A model generated the notes under the pieces. The model was not told the DNA's origin, made no database searches, and worked only from the letters and a program-made list of their open reading frames with translations. A DNA stretch of 35,694 nucleotides from Acidimicrobiales bacterium (lineage in GTDB: Bacteria > Actinomycetota > Acidimicrobiia > Acidimicrobiales > SHLQ01): assembly GCA_013002375.1 (NCBI GenBank), contig JABDJW010000149.1:1-35694 (forward strand). The letters run 5' to 3'. The position numbers were made by a program, and so were the translations under genes. Shown piece by piece: positions 1 to 7,204 of this stretch; position 1 is the stretch's first letter; every line of letters starts with the position of its first letter.

Positions 1-264
1 CAGCTGGGCCACCCCCAAGACGAGGGCGACGACCACGAAGCCGCCCACCCAACGACGCCACCGTCGCCGGGGGCGAACCGGACCGTCGTAGTCCCAGTCG
101 TCGACGCGGTCCTCGAATCCGGCGTCGATGTTGTCGTCGAAACGATCGTCGTAGCGATCGCCCTGCGGCTGCTCGAGCGGTCGGCCGAATCCGTCGGGGT
201 ACACCTGCGTCGGTGGTCCCGCCGGCGGTGGAGTATTCGGCGGTTGGGGGTGGTGGGGATCCAT
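1..264 (-). CDS. Proline-rich, acidic N-terminus of a membrane protein (partial)
   Basis: An open frame reads leftward from an ATG at 264-262 and has no stop before the window edge, giving 88 codons. The first 65 or so residues are rich in Pro, Gln, Asp, Gly and Tyr and are probably disordered and cytoplasmic. A very basic patch (RPRRRWRRW) follows, and then the start of a hydrophobic helix (VGGFVVVALVLGVAQL) that continues outside the window. This layout is common in actinobacterial single-pass envelope proteins such as MltG-like, LytR-like or penicillin-binding proteins, but the catalytic part is missing, so no family can be assigned. The gene diverges from the M23 peptidase gene across a 216-base gap. 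I see no convincing ribosome binding site before the ATG, so the exact start is uncertain. Confidence 0.65.
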   Translation of the reverse strand, partial: MDPHHPQPPNTPPPAGPPTQVYPDGFGRPLEQPQGDRYDDRFDDNIDAGFEDRVDDWDYDGPVRPRRRWRRWVGGFVVVALVLGVAQL

Positions 265-380
265 GCGGGCTCGAGTTCAGCACGATTTCGGCGCGATGCC
301 GCAGCACCACGGCGACGCGATCGCGGCTGCGACGGCCGCCGATTTCGTCATCGGTTCGTAATCTTCGGGGAGTTCCGGGT

Positions 381-390
381 TGAAATTTCA
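381..390. other. AT-rich 10-bp palindrome TGAAATTTCA
   Basis: A perfect 10-base palindrome of low GC content lies in the GC-rich gap between the divergent membrane-protein and M23 peptidase genes, about 90 bases before the peptidase start. It could be an operator or part of a promoter. The rest of the 265-480 gap shows no other feature I can support. Confidence 0.3.
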
Positions 391-480
391 GCGTAGCCGC
401 TCGGGTGGCACCTCAAGCGTTGGCCGCCGCGGTAACCTTTTGCCGCACCTGCACCCTGGCCCCTACCTTCACCGAGCGCG

Positions 481-1653
481 TTGACGAATCCCCGTCTGCA
501 AACCTTCCGCATCGCCCTGCGCCGCATGATGGCGACAGGCCTCGCGCTCTTGGTCCTGGCCGTGCCGGCATCGGCTCAGGACGACCCCGAGGACATCGAC
601 GACGCCCGCGACCAGCGCGAGGAGGCGCGCGACGAACAGGCCCGGACCGCGGCTCTGGTCGAACTCGAGGAGGCCGAACTCGACGAGATCGAGGCGGCGC
701 TGGCTGACATCACGGCGGCGGCGGAGTTCCAACAGTCGAAGGTTGACGCAGCTCGGGCCGATCTGTCGGCCGCACAGAATCAGTTGGCCCAGGCGCAGGA
801 CAACATTGCTCGGACCAACGAACTCATCGCGTCGGCCGAGGCCGAGGTCAAGCGCTTTGCGGTCGAGGCCTACGTCGGCTCGGGCTCGGGCGAAACCGAG
901 GACTGGCTGGAATCGAGCGATGTCGCCGAGACCGCCCGCCGTGAATCCATGCTCGGATACGTCAACGGCGATCAAGCCGATGTGTTCGAGCAGCTGCGCC
1001 AACTGCAGGCCGACCAGGCCGAAGCGGTCGAATCGGCGGCGGCGGCCGAGGCTGAACAGCGGAATATCGAGGCCAAGCTGGCGGTCGACCTCGCGCTGCT
1101 CGAAGACCGCCGCGAGTTGCAGGACGCCATCAAGGCCGAGGTCGAGAGCCGTATCACGGGCCTCGAAGCTCAGCTGCGCGAGCTCGAAGCCGAGGAGGAC
1201 GAGCTCACCACGTTCATCCAGGAGCAGATCGCGGCGACCTCGGCGGCCGATCCGGGCGTTGTCTCGTCATCGGGCTGGACCTGGCCGACCTCGGGCGGGA
1301 TCGGATCCGGCTTCGGCCCCCGGTTCCACCCGATCCTGCGCATCAACCGGCTGCACGCCGGTCTCGACATCGGTGGTGCGCACGGTAACGCGATCTGGGC
1401 TGCGGCCGACGGCACCGTGATCTCGGCCGGCTGGAGTGGCGGCTACGGCAATCGGGTCGTGATCAATCACGGCGGCGGCATCACCACCGTCTACGCCCAC
1501 ATGTCGAGCATTGCGATCTCGAACGGTGCTCGCGTCGAGGCGGGCGACGTCATCGGAGCGGTCGGCAGCACCGGTCTCTCCACGGGGCCCCACCTCCACT
1601 TCGAGGTCCGCTCCAATGGCGTACCGGTCGATCCGCGGCCATATTTGCCGTAA
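481..1653 (+). CDS. Secreted M23-family peptidoglycan endopeptidase with coiled coil (EnvC/NlpD-like)
   Basis: This 390-residue protein is predicted to cut peptide cross-links in peptidoglycan outside the membrane, or to activate another hydrolase. Residues 1-33 form a signal peptide with Arg-rich start, a hydrophobic core GLALLVLAVP and an ASA cleavage site. Residues 35-250 are a charged, Ala/Glu-rich coiled coil like that of EnvC. The C-terminal 130 residues are an M23 (lysostaphin-type) domain. Its zinc ligands are all visible: H292 and D296 in HAGLD, and H373 in the HLH motif (H371-H373), with the extra catalytic H340 in YAH. It should therefore be active, unlike degenerate activators. 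The TTG at 481 was chosen because it supplies the basic n-region; the internal Met codons would start inside it. TACCTT at 464-469 may be a -10 element. The next gene, divIVA-like, also relates to wall growth. Confidence 0.88.
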   Translation: MTNPRLQTFRIALRRMMATGLALLVLAVPASAQDDPEDIDDARDQREEARDEQARTAALVELEEAELDEIEAALADITAAAEFQQSKVDAARADLSAAQNQLAQAQDNIARTNELIASAEAEVKRFAVEAYVGSGSGETEDWLESSDVAETARRESMLGYVNGDQADVFEQLRQLQADQAEAVESAAAAEAEQRNIEAKLAVDLALLEDRRELQDAIKAEVESRITGLEAQLRELEAEEDELTTFIQEQIAATSAADPGVVSSSGWTWPTSGGIGSGFGPRFHPILRINRLHAGLDIGGAHGNAIWAAADGTVISAGWSGGYGNRVVINHGGGITTVYAHMSSIAISNGARVEAGDVIGAVGSTGLSTGPHLHFEVRSNGVPVDPRPYLP

Positions 1654-1780
1654 CTGACCGGCCCGGTTGTTCGGCACGGTAGATGGGCCAAAAGCATCGA
1701 CTCGGCCTCCCGTCTTGAGTTCGCGCTGCGTGGCGAGCCAGAATGGGAATCGGACGGAGTGTCTTCCCCTACCGTTGTGC

Positions 1781-1786
1781 AAAGGA
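1781..1786 (+). promoter_or_regulatory. Ribosome binding site fixing the divIVA-like start
   Basis: AAAGGA lies six bases before the ATG at 1793. It picks that ATG over the upstream in-frame start at 1667. A TACCGT hexamer at 1770-1775 could be the -10 element. Confidence 0.6.
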
Positions 1787-1792
1787 TGCCCA

Positions 1793-2620
1793 ATGACTGC
1801 AGAACTGACTGGTCGCGAAATTGTCGCTCGGACCTTCTCGACCGCCCGGCGGGGCTACGACACAGTTGAGGTTGACGCGTTTCTCGAGAAAGTTGGCCGT
1901 CAGATCGACATGTTGCTCGGTGACATCGATCGACTCAACCGGGAACTCGACGAGGCCCATGCGCTCGTGGCCAAGGCGGCCAAGACGCCACCGACCGAGG
2001 CTGCACCTGCCGCGCCCGTGGCCGCGGCCCCGGTTGCGCCCGCCGAAGACTCGAGCCGAGCCACCGGCGAAGCAGCCGACATCGTGTTGCAGATGGCGCA
2101 CAAGACGGCTGCCGATGCCATTGCGCAGGCCAAAGAGCGCGCCGCGGCGATCACCGCCGAAGCGAAGAGCTCGGTGTCCGAAGCGGTCACGACGGCCGAA
2201 GCAAGAGCCGCCGAGGTGGTCCAGAGCGCAGAAGCCAACGCAGCCGAGACCCTGCAGGCCGCGGAAACCACGGCCAACGAGACCGTCGCGGCAGCCGAAT
2301 TCAAGGCGGCTGAAATGCAGCGCGAGAGCGATCGCAAGGCCTTCGAGGCCGCCAGCCGTAGTCAGGGCGAACTTCGTTCGATCCAGGCCGAGATCGAGAA
2401 GCAGCGCAACGGGCTGATTCTGCTCGACGAACAGCTGGTCATGAAGCGGGAGAATCTCCGCACCCTGGCTGCCGAGATCACCAAGGTGGCCGATGCCAGC
2501 GAGGCGGCACCCACCGATGCCGCCGCCGGTGCGGTCATCGATCTGGCCGCCGCTGAAGCGCAGGCCGCGGGCGAGAGCTCGTCGTCGCCCGCCGACGCGG
2601 AGACCGCCGCCGCCGAGTAA
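1793..2620 (+). CDS. DivIVA-domain (Wag31-like) polar or septal coiled-coil protein
   Basis: The 275-residue product carries an N-terminal DivIVA domain at about residues 3-50, with the typical FSTARRGYD...EVDAFLEKV pattern that in Wag31/DivIVA binds curved membrane and recruits wall-synthesis proteins. An Ala/Pro linker (about 63-85) leads to a long Ala/Glu-rich coiled coil (about 90-225). Residues 134-177 are four tandem 11-residue repeats, which suggest a hendecad rather than heptad coil. A second charged helix and an acidic Ala-rich tail follow. The start at 1793 is set by AAAGGA at 1781-1786, six bases before the ATG, and by the DivIVA domain beginning directly there; longer versions only add low-quality sequence. 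It may be a DivIVA paralogue rather than the main Wag31, which usually sits near ftsZ and sepF. A role in cell shape or division is inferred from the family. Confidence 0.85.
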   Translation: MTAELTGREIVARTFSTARRGYDTVEVDAFLEKVGRQIDMLLGDIDRLNRELDEAHALVAKAAKTPPTEAAPAAPVAAAPVAPAEDSSRATGEAADIVLQMAHKTAADAIAQAKERAAAITAEAKSSVSEAVTTAEARAAEVVQSAEANAAETLQAAETTANETVAAAEFKAAEMQRESDRKAFEAASRSQGELRSIQAEIEKQRNGLILLDEQLVMKRENLRTLAAEITKVADASEAAPTDAAAGAVIDLAAAEAQAAGESSSSPADAETAAAE

Positions 2621-2634
2621 CCCGACGGCGAGGT

Positions 2635-3207
2635 TCAGGGTCCGCCCTCGTTCGGGTCCTCACGCAGCATGAACGGTTCGGCGACGGCCTTTACGCAGCC
2701 GCACCGGCACGTGCGAAGTGCTTCGCTGGCATTGAACTCGTCGAGGATGGCCTTGAGTTCGGTGACGATGTCGGCCAGCGCGAACTGCCGTTCGTAGAGC
2801 ACCTCATCACAGCAGTCGCAGTACCACCGGATGCGGTCGAGTTCGCCGTCACGTCGCTGGCGTTCGACCACGACGCCCCAGGTGTCGGCCGGTCGCAACG
2901 GACTGTGGGGGACATCGGCGGGCACCAGGAACAGCTCGCCCGGGGCGACGAGATGACTCTCGACCGGTCCATCGGCGCCATCGGGAAGCGGCCGACGGAT
3001 GTCGACCTGGATCGTGCCCTCGAGCTGGTAGAAGATTTCATCACCAGGGTCGATGTGGAAGTCGTTTCGGGCGTTTGGTCCCCGGACCACCATGAAGATG
3101 AAATCGGAATCGGCGAAGACCACCTGATTCGACACCGGTGGTTCAAAGAGCTCTTGGTTCTCCTCGATCCAACGTTCCAGATGGACCGGGTTGAGCGGCA
3201 GCGCCAT
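2635..3207 (-). CDS. nbaC: 3-hydroxyanthranilate 3,4-dioxygenase
   Basis: This cupin enzyme opens the ring of 3-hydroxyanthranilate with O2 to give 2-amino-3-carboxymuconate semialdehyde. It belongs to the kynurenine route for tryptophan breakdown or quinolinate and NAD synthesis. The 190-residue protein has GPNARNDFHIDPGDEIFYQL, with iron ligands H51 and E57 at the same numbers as in the Cupriavidus enzyme. The third ligand is H101 in PADVPHSP. The C-terminal third keeps the rubredoxin-like second iron site of bacterial forms: Cys pairs in WYCDCC and in RTCRCGC. The ATG at 3207 is favoured over a longer version because homologues begin there and because TACGCT lies seven bases upstream, as in leaderless transcripts. 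No other kynurenine-pathway gene is in the window. The gene shares a 29-base divergent region with psuG. Confidence 0.93.
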   Translation of the reverse strand: MALPLNPVHLERWIEENQELFEPPVSNQVVFADSDFIFMVVRGPNARNDFHIDPGDEIFYQLEGTIQVDIRRPLPDGADGPVESHLVAPGELFLVPADVPHSPLRPADTWGVVVERQRRDGELDRIRWYCDCCDEVLYERQFALADIVTELKAILDEFNASEALRTCRCGCVKAVAEPFMLREDPNEGGP

Positions 3208-3236
3208 ACCCGCGAGCGTATCGTTACCCTGCGGGC
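3208..3236. promoter_or_regulatory. Compact divergent leaderless promoter pair between nbaC and psuG
   Basis: Only 29 bases separate the two start codons. On the minus strand TACGCT (3220-3215) is seven bases before the nbaC ATG. On the plus strand TACCCT (3225-3230) is six bases before the psuG ATG. Both match the TANNNT -10 pattern at the distance expected for transcription starting at the start codon. The -35 regions would have to lie inside the opposite gene's first codons, so the two promoters probably compete. Confidence 0.65.
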
Positions 3237-4151
3237 ATGGAATCACCCTTGGTCATCTCGGACGAGGTTCGGCAAGCGACGGCCGACGGCCGCGGCGTCG
3301 TCGCCCTCGAGTCGACCATCTTCTCGAACCTGGGCCTTCCCTCGCCGGCCAATCAGGAGGCGCTCATCCGGTGTATCGGTGCGATCGAAGACGCGGGGGC
3401 GGTGCCGGCGTTGACCGCGGTCCTCGACGGCGTGCCGCGGGTCGGCCTCGCCCCGGCCGAGCACGAGCGCATCCTCGGCCCCGCGACGAAGTTGGCCGAG
3501 CGCGATCTCGGCGTGGCCATGGCCCAGGGTTGGGCGGTTGGGGCAACGACCGTCTCGGCGTCGGCGGCCCTGGCGGCGGGCGCGGGCGTGGCGGTCTTTG
3601 CGACCGGGGGTATCGGTGGTGTCCACCGAGGCAACGCGGTGAGTGGCGACGTCAGCGCAGATCTGGGTGCCATCGCACGGCATCCGGTGACGACCGTCTG
3701 CGCCGGCGCGAAGTCGTTCTTGGATCTCGGGAAGACGGTCGAGCAGCTCGAGACCCTCGGGGTGCCGGTCTTGGGATACGGCACCGATACCTTCCCGGCG
3801 TTCTACGGCCGCTCGAGCGGCATCCCGGTGCCGCACCGGGTCGATGGCCCGGAAGAGGTGGCCGCCATCGTCGCCGCCCGCCGCAGCGTGCAGCCCTCGG
3901 CCGGCGGTGTCCTGGTCGCCGTGCCGATCCCGGAGGCCGACGCACTGCCGCAAGTCGAACTCGACGAAGCGCTCGACGCCGCCCTGGCGGCCGCGGCGCG
4001 AGACGGGCTCACCGGGGCGGCGATCACGCCCTTCGTCTTGGCCCACATGGCTCAGGTCACCGAAGGTCGCAGCGTGCCGGCCAACCTGGCGCTGGCCGAG
4101 AACAACGCATCGGTCGCGGCCCAGATCGCCACCGAGCTGGCCGGCCGGTAG
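3237..4151 (+). CDS. psuG: Pseudouridine-5'-phosphate glycosidase
   Basis: The 304-residue protein matches PsuG/IndA over its whole length. The family reversibly splits pseudouridine 5'-phosphate into uracil and ribose 5-phosphate, breaking the C-C glycosidic bond left from RNA turnover. Family signatures visible include VVALESTIFSNLGLP near the N-terminus (E25), VFATGGIGGVHRG (121-132), the putative Schiff-base lysine K159 in AGAKSFLDLGKT, and YGTDTFPAFY. The Asn-rich NLALAENNA near the end is also typical. The partner kinase PsuK is not beside it, so pseudouridine phosphorylation must be encoded elsewhere or the substrate comes by another route. The ATG is supported by TACCCT six bases upstream. 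It converges on the ABC1 kinase gene 21 bases downstream. Confidence 0.93.
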   Translation: MESPLVISDEVRQATADGRGVVALESTIFSNLGLPSPANQEALIRCIGAIEDAGAVPALTAVLDGVPRVGLAPAEHERILGPATKLAERDLGVAMAQGWAVGATTVSASAALAAGAGVAVFATGGIGGVHRGNAVSGDVSADLGAIARHPVTTVCAGAKSFLDLGKTVEQLETLGVPVLGYGTDTFPAFYGRSSGIPVPHRVDGPEEVAAIVAARRSVQPSAGGVLVAVPIPEADALPQVELDEALDAALAAAARDGLTGAAITPFVLAHMAQVTEGRSVPANLALAENNASVAAQIATELAGR

Positions 4152-4182
4152 GGGGCTGCCGGCCCAGTCGCCCTACCCGGCC
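4143..4182. terminator. Possible bidirectional terminator hairpin between psuG and the ABC1 kinase gene
   Basis: GGCCGGTAGGG (4143-4153) can pair with CCCTACCCGGCC (4171-4182), with one extra base in the right arm and a 17-base loop. It spans both stop codons of the convergent genes. There is no T-tract, so function is unproven, and part of the symmetry comes from the two similar C-terminal codons. Confidence 0.35.
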
Positions 4183-5639
4183 GCCAGGCCGCGACGGGCC
4201 AGCCACTCCGCCTCCTGCTGGCCGAGTTCGGTGGCGGGTGGTCCGTCAACCCACGGCCAGAGTTCCTCGGCGATCCTGCGCCAGTCGGCGGTGGCCCCCA
4301 GCTCGGCCTCGATCGCGAACAGGCCGAGGTTGATGCGCTGGATGAGCGCAAACGATGGGGGGACGTTGGCCCACTTGAGCATCTGGCTGTTCTTGGCATC
4401 GAAGGTGTGTCGAATCGTCTTGGACGCGTACTCGGGAGTGATCGTGACCGGCCCTTCGTGGCGCACCAGTTCGTAATAGTGGCTGAACCAGTCGTAGACC
4501 TCGTCGTCGTCGAGCGGCGCATTCGGGCTGACGAGGTTGGCTTCGGTCACCTTTCGGCGGAACGCGGCGGGTTCACCGGCGATCATGGTCTTGATGAGGT
4601 CACCGAACGTGTCGAGCTCGGACTGATCGAAGCGACGCACCAAGCCGAAATCGAGGAACGTCACCCGGCCGTCCGCTCCGAAGAGATAGTTGCCCGGGTG
4701 CGGATCGCCGTTGAAGACACGCAATCGATACAGACTGCGGAACACGAAGCGGTAGAGGATTTCGCCGGCCCGATCGCGCTCGGCTCTCGATCGCTCGAGC
4801 ATGGTGGCGAACCGATCACCCTCGACGAAATCGGTGGTCAGTACCCGCTGGGCCGAGAGATCGGTGTGGACCGACGGTACGTGGATGAACGGGTGGTCGC
4901 GGTAGAACTCGACGAAGGTCTGCTGGGCTGCGGCTTCGGCGCGGTAGTCGAGTTCGTCGCCGATTCGCTCCCGCAGCTCGGCCACCAGTGGGCCCGGCTC
5001 CAACGTGGGAAAGAGCATGGCCAACATCCGTCCGAGGAGATCGCTGTTGTCGAGATCGGCGAGGATGGCCTCGTCGATTCCCGGATACTGCACCTTGACG
5101 GCCACCTGGCGACCATCGTGGGTGATCGCCTTGTGCACTTGGCCGATCGACGCCGCCGCGATCGGCTCGTCGTCCCACGTCGCGAAGAGTTCATCGGCGG
5201 GGCGCCCGAGTTCGGAGGCCACGACCCAGCGGGCGACGTCGCCATCCATCGCGGGGGCGTCCTGCTGGAGTTGGGCCAACGTCTGGCGCACGGACTCGGG
5301 CAGGCCGGCATCGAGGTAGCTCGCCATCTGCCCGAGCTTCATCAGGGCTCCCTTCATCTGCCCCAGGCGTTCGGCGACTTGTTCGGTCGCCCGTTGCTGG
5401 TAGGCCGCGTCCAACTCGGCGCGCGCGCTCTCGCTGGTGGCCCGGGCGCGCTTCACCCGGTGGGTGACCGCCCCGGTCCCCAAACGGGTGCCGAGCCGAG
5501 CGACCTCGACGTTGCGAGCAGATCGCCGACGGTGCGAGACCCCGTGGCCGGCCGGCGCGGTTCCCCGGCGGTGCCGGGCGATCACTGCAGCGGTCGCGGC
5601 CGCCAAGGACAAGGCGAGAATGCGGAAGGAACGGCGCAT
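4173..5639 (-). CDS. ABC1/UbiB-family atypical protein kinase
   Basis: The 488-residue protein belongs to the AarF/UbiB/ABC1 family of atypical kinase or ATPase proteins that act on lipid or quinone metabolism at membranes. It starts with a basic and hydrophobic stretch (RSFRILALSLAAATAAVIA) that may anchor it to the membrane. The family-specific KxGQ motif appears as ALMKLGQMASYLD at about residues 99-111, followed by the Ala-rich loop AAASIGQVHKA, the VAIK-like lysine in QVAVKVQYPG, ELDYRAEAAAQQ, the HPGNYLF catalytic loop and the DFG-like LDFGLVRRF. All catalytic elements look intact. In bacteria without ubiquinone the substrate is unknown; menaquinone or lipid transport are possibilities. 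The degenerate GGDEF gene lies 63 bases upstream on the same strand, so the two may be co-transcribed. Confidence 0.9.
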   Translation of the reverse strand: MRRSFRILALSLAAATAAVIARHRRGTAPAGHGVSHRRRSARNVEVARLGTRLGTGAVTHRVKRARATSESARAELDAAYQQRATEQVAERLGQMKGALMKLGQMASYLDAGLPESVRQTLAQLQQDAPAMDGDVARWVVASELGRPADELFATWDDEPIAAASIGQVHKAITHDGRQVAVKVQYPGIDEAILADLDNSDLLGRMLAMLFPTLEPGPLVAELRERIGDELDYRAEAAAQQTFVEFYRDHPFIHVPSVHTDLSAQRVLTTDFVEGDRFATMLERSRAERDRAGEILYRFVFRSLYRLRVFNGDPHPGNYLFGADGRVTFLDFGLVRRFDQSELDTFGDLIKTMIAGEPAAFRRKVTEANLVSPNAPLDDDEVYDWFSHYYELVRHEGPVTITPEYASKTIRHTFDAKNSQMLKWANVPPSFALIQRINLGLFAIEAELGATADWRRIAEELWPWVDGPPATELGQQEAEWLARRGLAAG

Positions 5640-5702
5640 GGGCTACCACCCTGGCACGTTCGAGTCGCCGAGCAGTGGTCGGTGATCGGGGATTGGGCCA
5701 AC

Positions 5703-6215
5703 TCAGTGGAGGTGCACGGACCGAGCATGCGACGTCGCCGCATTGCCATCGGCGCGGGCCCAGGCGTCGACCAAGCCGGACTCACGGCGCACCGCCCACC
5801 CCAGACCGGCGATGATGCCGGCCTCGGTCAGACTGTCGTCGATCTCGATCGCTCGTAGTTCGGCGTCGTGGACGTTGCGAAGCGGAATCAAGAGCACGCC
5901 GAGCTGGTTGGGGCCGACGACGCAGACTCGGTCGGTGAACTCGAGGTGTCGGGCCACGATGTCGATGACCTGCTGGGCGCGTTCGGCGTTGTGCCGAGCG
6001 CCGGCTACCGAGCTTCCGAAGTCGATCGAGAGCACGCCGGCCGGGAAGCCGGTGCTCTGGCAACGCACTTCTTCATCGATCAACAGCCGTCGCCAATGAT
6101 CCAGATCGCCAACCGCAAAGGTTCGGCCGCGCGCCGAGCGGGCCGATTGCATCGGAACCGCGTCGGTGGAACCGGAGTGAGACTCGGATGAGTTGGTGGA
6201 TTCAATGGCCGACAT
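5703..6215 (-). CDS. Degenerate GGDEF-like domain protein
   Basis: This 170-residue protein has a polar, Ser-rich N-terminus (1-30) and then a region with the pattern of a GGDEF (diguanylate cyclase) fold: AGVLSIDFG (first strand and metal Asp region), a helix ERAQQVIDIVARHL, RVCVVGPNQLGVLLIP, and a final GLGWAV...DAWARADGNAATS helix like the family's AD.AmY.AK segment. At the active-site turn, where RLGGDEF is expected, it has GPNQL (101-105), so it should not make cyclic di-GMP. It may be a binding or scaffold protein, or only share the fold. The start at 6215 is supported by AAAGGG eight bases upstream. It precedes the ABC1 kinase gene on the same strand. The family call is my own reading and is moderate. 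Confidence 0.65.
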   Translation of the reverse strand: MSAIESTNSSESHSGSTDAVPMQSARSARGRTFAVGDLDHWRRLLIDEEVRCQSTGFPAGVLSIDFGSSVAGARHNAERAQQVIDIVARHLEFTDRVCVVGPNQLGVLLIPLRNVHDAELRAIEIDDSLTEAGIIAGLGWAVRRESGLVDAWARADGNAATSHARSVHLH

Positions 6216-6223
6216 GGGGTGGA

Positions 6224-6238
6224 CCCTTTGGGAAAGTA
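6224..6238 (-). promoter_or_regulatory. Promoter and ribosome binding site of the GGDEF-like gene
   Basis: On the minus strand TACTTT (6238-6233) fits a -10 hexamer. It is followed by AAAGGG (6229-6224), eight bases before the ATG at 6215. This choice excludes the longer frame that begins at 6353. Confidence 0.45.
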
Positions 6239-6368
6239 CGACGAGAATGCTTGCTAGATTCACGGTCGGCGCCGCGCGCCGGGATTGAAGCGTTTGACCC
6301 AGACGTCTTGGCTTCCAGCTGCTTTGCGTGGTCGAATCGGGGCCGGCGAACACAGAAGGTGGCGAACC

Positions 6369-7145
6369 GTGGCTTCAACCGAATCGATTGAGTTCGTGGG
6401 ATCGGCCGGGTCCCGGCTGCAGGGTGTTCTGCATCAGCCCGACGGTCCCGTGGTGGGCAGCGTCTTGTTGGCCCATTGTTTCACTTGCTCGAAGGACACC
6501 CAGACCACCAGTCGTCTGGCGAAGGCCTTGACCCGGGCCGGGTACGTCGCTTTCCGGTTCGACTTCACCGGGCTCGGGCAGAGTGGGGGCGAATTCTCCG
6601 AGACAACGGTGAGTTCCAACGTGGGCGACCTCAGTCGAGCCGCCGTGACGCTGATCGAACGAAATGCCGGGCCTTGTGTGCTGGTCGGACACAGTCTGGG
6701 CGGTGCCGCCGCGCTGCTTGCGGCTCGCCGGTTGAAGACGGTGACCGCGGTCGCCGTGGTCGGCGCGCCGGCATCGGTCGAACACGTGACGCACCTGTTT
6801 GGCGACGCCCGAGCCGAAATCGAGACCGTGGGATCGGCCGAGGTCTGCATTGGTGGCCGGCCATTCCGGGTCGGCCGGTCGTTCTTGGATGATCTGGCCA
6901 ATCACGACGTGATCGATGCAGCGGCCAACCTGGCCCGCCCCCTCCTGGTGGTCGTGCCCGGCGCCGACGCCGTGGTGCCTCCGAGCGAGGGGCGACGGAT
7001 CTATGACGCCGCAGCCGAACCCAAGCAACTCGTCGAGGTGGCCGGGGCCGACCATCTGCTGACCAACCGTGACCATGCCGACGAACTGGCCCGAACCCTG
7101 GTCGAGTGGCTGGACACGACCCGCGACGGAAGCTCGCCCGGTTAG
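6369..7145 (+). CDS. Alpha/beta-hydrolase (serine esterase-like)
   Basis: The 258-residue protein is an alpha/beta-hydrolase close to the hydrolase half of hydrolase-OsmC fusion proteins, judged by LLAHCFTCSKD and RFDFTGLGQSGGEF. The catalytic triad is visible: S109 in GHSLGG, D200 in PGADAVVP and H229 in GADHLL. The oxyanion-hole region is around HCF (36-38). The substrate is not known; esterase or peptidase-like activity on small molecules is likely, and no OsmC domain is attached. I chose GTG 6369 because AGAAGG lies nine bases upstream (6354-6359) and the domain begins soon after. The longer version from TTG 6285 adds a basic stretch without homology. It diverges from the GGDEF-like gene across a 153-base gap and ends 59 bases before the multicopper oxidase gene. 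Confidence 0.87.
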   Translation: MASTESIEFVGSAGSRLQGVLHQPDGPVVGSVLLAHCFTCSKDTQTTSRLAKALTRAGYVAFRFDFTGLGQSGGEFSETTVSSNVGDLSRAAVTLIERNAGPCVLVGHSLGGAAALLAARRLKTVTAVAVVGAPASVEHVTHLFGDARAEIETVGSAEVCIGGRPFRVGRSFLDDLANHDVIDAAANLARPLLVVVPGADAVVPPSEGRRIYDAAAEPKQLVEVAGADHLLTNRDHADELARTLVEWLDTTRDGSSPG

Positions 7146-7157
7146 GCCGTCGTAGGT

Positions 7158-7167
7158 GACCTAGGTC
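7158..7167. other. 10-bp palindrome GACCTAGGTC upstream of the multicopper oxidase
   Basis: A perfect palindrome lies 37 bases before the oxidase ATG, just after the hydrolase stop. A partly overlapping imperfect copy (TAGGTGACCTA, 7153-7163) precedes it. The position suits an operator for the oxidase gene. Confidence 0.35.
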
Positions 7168-7192
7168 CCTGCCGCAGACCGGATCGAGTTGC

Positions 7193-7204
7193 CAGAATCA
7201 GGCC
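7193..7204 (+). promoter_or_regulatory. Possible leaderless -10 element of the multicopper oxidase gene
   Basis: CAGAAT (7193-7198) is followed by six bases and then the ATG at 7205. It keeps the A and final T of TANNNT. No ribosome binding site is visible. Confidence 0.4.

Noticed and set aside
296..361. 21-codon frame MPQHHGDAIAAATAADFVIGS in the 265-480 gap
   Set aside because: There is no ribosome binding site, no -10 element at leaderless distance and no recognisable feature. Its length is within chance.
2635..4151. A kynurenine or nucleoside-salvage operon around nbaC and psuG
   Set aside because: No kynureninase, kynurenine formamidase, PsuK or transporter lies beside them; the two genes share only a divergent promoter region.
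6285..6368. N-terminal extension of the alpha/beta-hydrolase from TTG 6285
   Set aside because: The added 28 residues match nothing in the family, and GTG 6369 has a ribosome binding site.
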